A program made the position numbers and the translations under genes. The notes under the pieces were generated by a model. The model ran no database searches. It saw only the letters and a program-made list of their open reading frames with translations, and was not told where the DNA came from. From an uncultured Bacteroidales bacterium (lineage in GTDB: Bacteria; Bacteroidota; Bacteroidia; Bacteroidales; WCHB1-69), in assembly GCA_937901455.1 (NCBI GenBank), contig CALDIA010000010.1:1-7839 (forward strand): a stretch of 7,839 nt of DNA, in the 5' to 3' direction. Of the stretch, positions 7,022 through 7,839 are shown in pieces (positions within the stretch are counted from its first letter, which is position 1; the number at the start of each line of letters is the position of its first letter).

Positions 7022-7531
7022 ATGAACACCAACGAATTATACTTAAAAACAGCGTTTTGCTGCATGGCTTGCGATGGCGAGATTGCAGACGAAGAGTTGC
7101 AACTTGTAAAACATTTCGCTCAAACATCAAATCTGTTTGATGGACTTGACATTGAAAACAAACTGAATGAGTATGTGTCAGAAATCAACAAACAAGGGCG
7201 TGGATTCCTTTCTGCCTATTTAAAAGATGTTGCTGCCGCCAATATGGAAGAGGCACAGGAACTTGAACTTGCCAAGATAGCCGTCAAAATGATTGAGGCC
7301 GACAACAAGATTGAGTATTCGGAAATCGGTTTCTTCAAGCGCATCCGCAACAAACTGAATGTGTCGGACGAGAAACTGCTTGAGATATTCAAGGATGAGA
7401 CCTTGTTTGAGAAGTTCCCCGAAGTGGAACCAGAAGACTTCCTCTTGCCCGACATCATGGTCGATGACGATGCTGATTGGAATGTGTCGTTTGAGAATAT
7501 CAATCTGTCAACCAATGGCATAGAGCTTTGA
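7022..7531 (+). CDS. TerB-like protein, possible frameshift donor
   Basis: A 169-residue acidic, mostly helical protein. Residues 5-32 (TAFCCMACDGEIADEE at 10-25) match the TerB-family pattern of a small-residue helix followed by acidic D-G-x-I. A second copy-like motif lies at 86-97 (IAVKMIEADNKI), followed by a helix with FFKRIRNKLNVS. TerB-fold proteins are known from tellurite/stress (ter) loci and as accessory domains near kinases and envelope proteins; the acidic motifs may bind metal. The tail (130-169) is acidic, with DDDADW, and has no obvious fold. It starts nine bases after the kinase-AAA stop, in the same operon. The gene ends CTT TGA, which reads into a membrane-spanning frame after a +1 shift, so a longer tail-anchored form is possible. 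It is not a marker of tellurite resistance by itself. Confidence 0.82.
   Translation: MNTNELYLKTAFCCMACDGEIADEELQLVKHFAQTSNLFDGLDIENKLNEYVSEINKQGRGFLSAYLKDVAAANMEEAQELELAKIAVKMIEADNKIEYSEIGFFKRIRNKLNVSDEKLLEIFKDETLFEKFPEVEPEDFLLPDIMVDDDADWNVSFENINLSTNGIEL
7526..7531 (+). promoter_or_regulatory. Candidate +1 frameshift site CTT TGA at the end of the TerB-like gene
   Basis: The last sense codon and stop read CTT TGA, the same heptad core used by the prfB (RF2) programmed +1 frameshift. Slipping by one base gives CTT, then GAT GTC TCG, which stays open until 7659 and encodes a hydrophobic segment. No strong Shine-Dalgarno-like stimulator is seen just upstream (only AGAG next to the CTT), which lowers confidence. 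An extra T in the TTT run, as error or mutation, would look the same. Confidence 0.3.
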
Positions 7532-7556
7532 TGTCTCGGCTTTACACAGTGACTCC

Positions 7557-7661
7557 TTGGCTTGGTTTGCTCCGTTTTTTCCATATACGTTGCTCAACAT
7601 CCTCATTTTCATTGTTAGCTACTTGATATTATTGTTTCTCGACATCTTCCTAATAGTATGA
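7557..7661 (+). CDS. Possible small membrane protein or frameshifted membrane tail of the TerB-like gene
   Basis: The frame open from 7524 to 7661 encodes, from about residue L at 7557, AWFAPFFPYTLLN followed by roughly 24 hydrophobic residues (ILIFIVSYLILLFL core) ending DIFLIV, a convincing single membrane span. Its TGA (7659-7661) overlaps the ATG of the lipoprotein gene as ATGA, which suggests translational coupling and argues that the frame is read. No ATG or GTG start exists in the frame after the TAG at 7521. It therefore needs TTG 7557 (34 residues, listed here) or entry by the +1 shift at CTT TGA from the TerB-like gene. T-rich DNA can give hydrophobic translations by chance, so this is tentative. 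Confidence 0.35.
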   Translation: MAWFAPFFPYTLLNILIFIVSYLILLFLDIFLIV

Positions 7662-7839
7662 GAGATCACTTCGCTTTGTTTTTGGTTGCATTGATGATGA
7701 TTGGTTGTGGGACACCGACAGCAAACACTGATGTCGGATCTGAAAATCTTAATGCTCAGCCTATTGAAATTGTTCCTGACATAACCATCGATGATACCGA
7801 CAGTCTCACCGTCTATTACCCCAACTTCAGCCGCATCGA
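7658..7839 (+). CDS. Lipoprotein, partial (5' end only)
   Basis: The first 60 residues are visible and the frame is open to the window end. Residues 1-17 form a lipoprotein signal: MRDH, a hydrophobic run (FALFLVALMMIG) and C17 in a MIGC lipobox, followed by a polar GTPTANTD stretch. No Asp occurs at +2, and the export site (inner membrane, or outer membrane with possible surface display) cannot be settled. The mature part is acidic, with IDDTDSLTVYY near 46-56; no family is recognised. The ATG overlaps the stop of the preceding membrane-segment frame (ATGA), and no Shine-Dalgarno is seen, consistent with coupled translation. It may be the last or a middle gene of the Hsp70 operon. Confidence 0.75.
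   Translation, partial: MRDHFALFLVALMMIGCGTPTANTDVGSENLNAQPIEIVPDITIDDTDSLTVYYPNFSRI

Noticed and set aside
7022..7531. Tellurite resistance as the function of the TerB-like gene
   Set aside because: No TerC, TerD/E/Z or TerA genes are in the window, and the TerB fold is used in many other contexts.
7531..7626. 31-residue frame starting at the TGATG overlap after the TerB-like gene
   Set aside because: The start overlap is attractive, but the translation has no membrane segment or motif and stops 31 bases before the next start. The neighbouring +1 frame is hydrophobic and ends exactly in ATGA, so it fits better.
7620..7657. Possible Bacteroidetes -7 promoter element (TATTATTG) before the lipoprotein
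   Set aside because: It differs from TAnnTTTG at one base, has no convincing -33 TTTG partner, and lies inside the hydrophobic frame; chance in T-rich DNA is likely.

Overview
The window looks like chromosomal DNA of a Bacteroidales bacterium, Prevotella/Bacteroides-like; the genus is not certain. The reasons are moderate GC (hand-counted 60-base blocks run from about 22% to 52%), mostly weak or absent Shine-Dalgarno sites, TAA-ending genes packed a few bases apart, and protein styles typical of that order. All supported genes lie on the + strand. No tRNA, rRNA, CRISPR array, insertion sequence or integrase was seen.

Layout: (i) 1-35, an inverted repeat that may be the right part of a terminator of an upstream gene. 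(ii) 61-1776, a 571-residue protein with a degenerate J-domain-like N-terminus and an AT-rich C-terminal half. (iii) 1776-2705, a signal-sequence protein with a periplasmic coiled coil, one membrane span and a cytoplasmic C-terminal domain that resembles the GrpE head. (iv) 2718-5234, an 838-residue divergent Hsp70 with an intact ATPase domain and an unusual substrate-binding/lid region. (v) 5246-7012, a protein-kinase-fold domain fused to an FtsH/p97-type AAA+ ATPase; the kinase catalytic Asp is replaced by Glu. (vi) 7022-7531, a TerB-like protein. (vii) 7524-7661, an unmarked stretch that encodes a membrane segment; it is reachable from the TerB gene by a +1 shift at CTT TGA and ends in an ATGA overlap with the next gene. 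(viii) 7658 to the end, the 5' part of a lipoprotein gene.

Intergenic distances are 1-base overlap, 12, 11 and 9 bases, so genes ii-vi are almost certainly one operon. My reading is a dedicated Hsp70 machine: a J-like partner, a membrane-tethered GrpE-like exchange factor, the Hsp70 itself, a (pseudo)kinase-AAA+ unfoldase and a TerB-like protein, with envelope-facing parts at both ends. The Hsp70, AAA+, kinase-fold and TerB calls are well supported by motifs. The J-like and GrpE-like calls are by-eye remote similarities. The overall function (envelope stress, protein quality control or defence) is inference.
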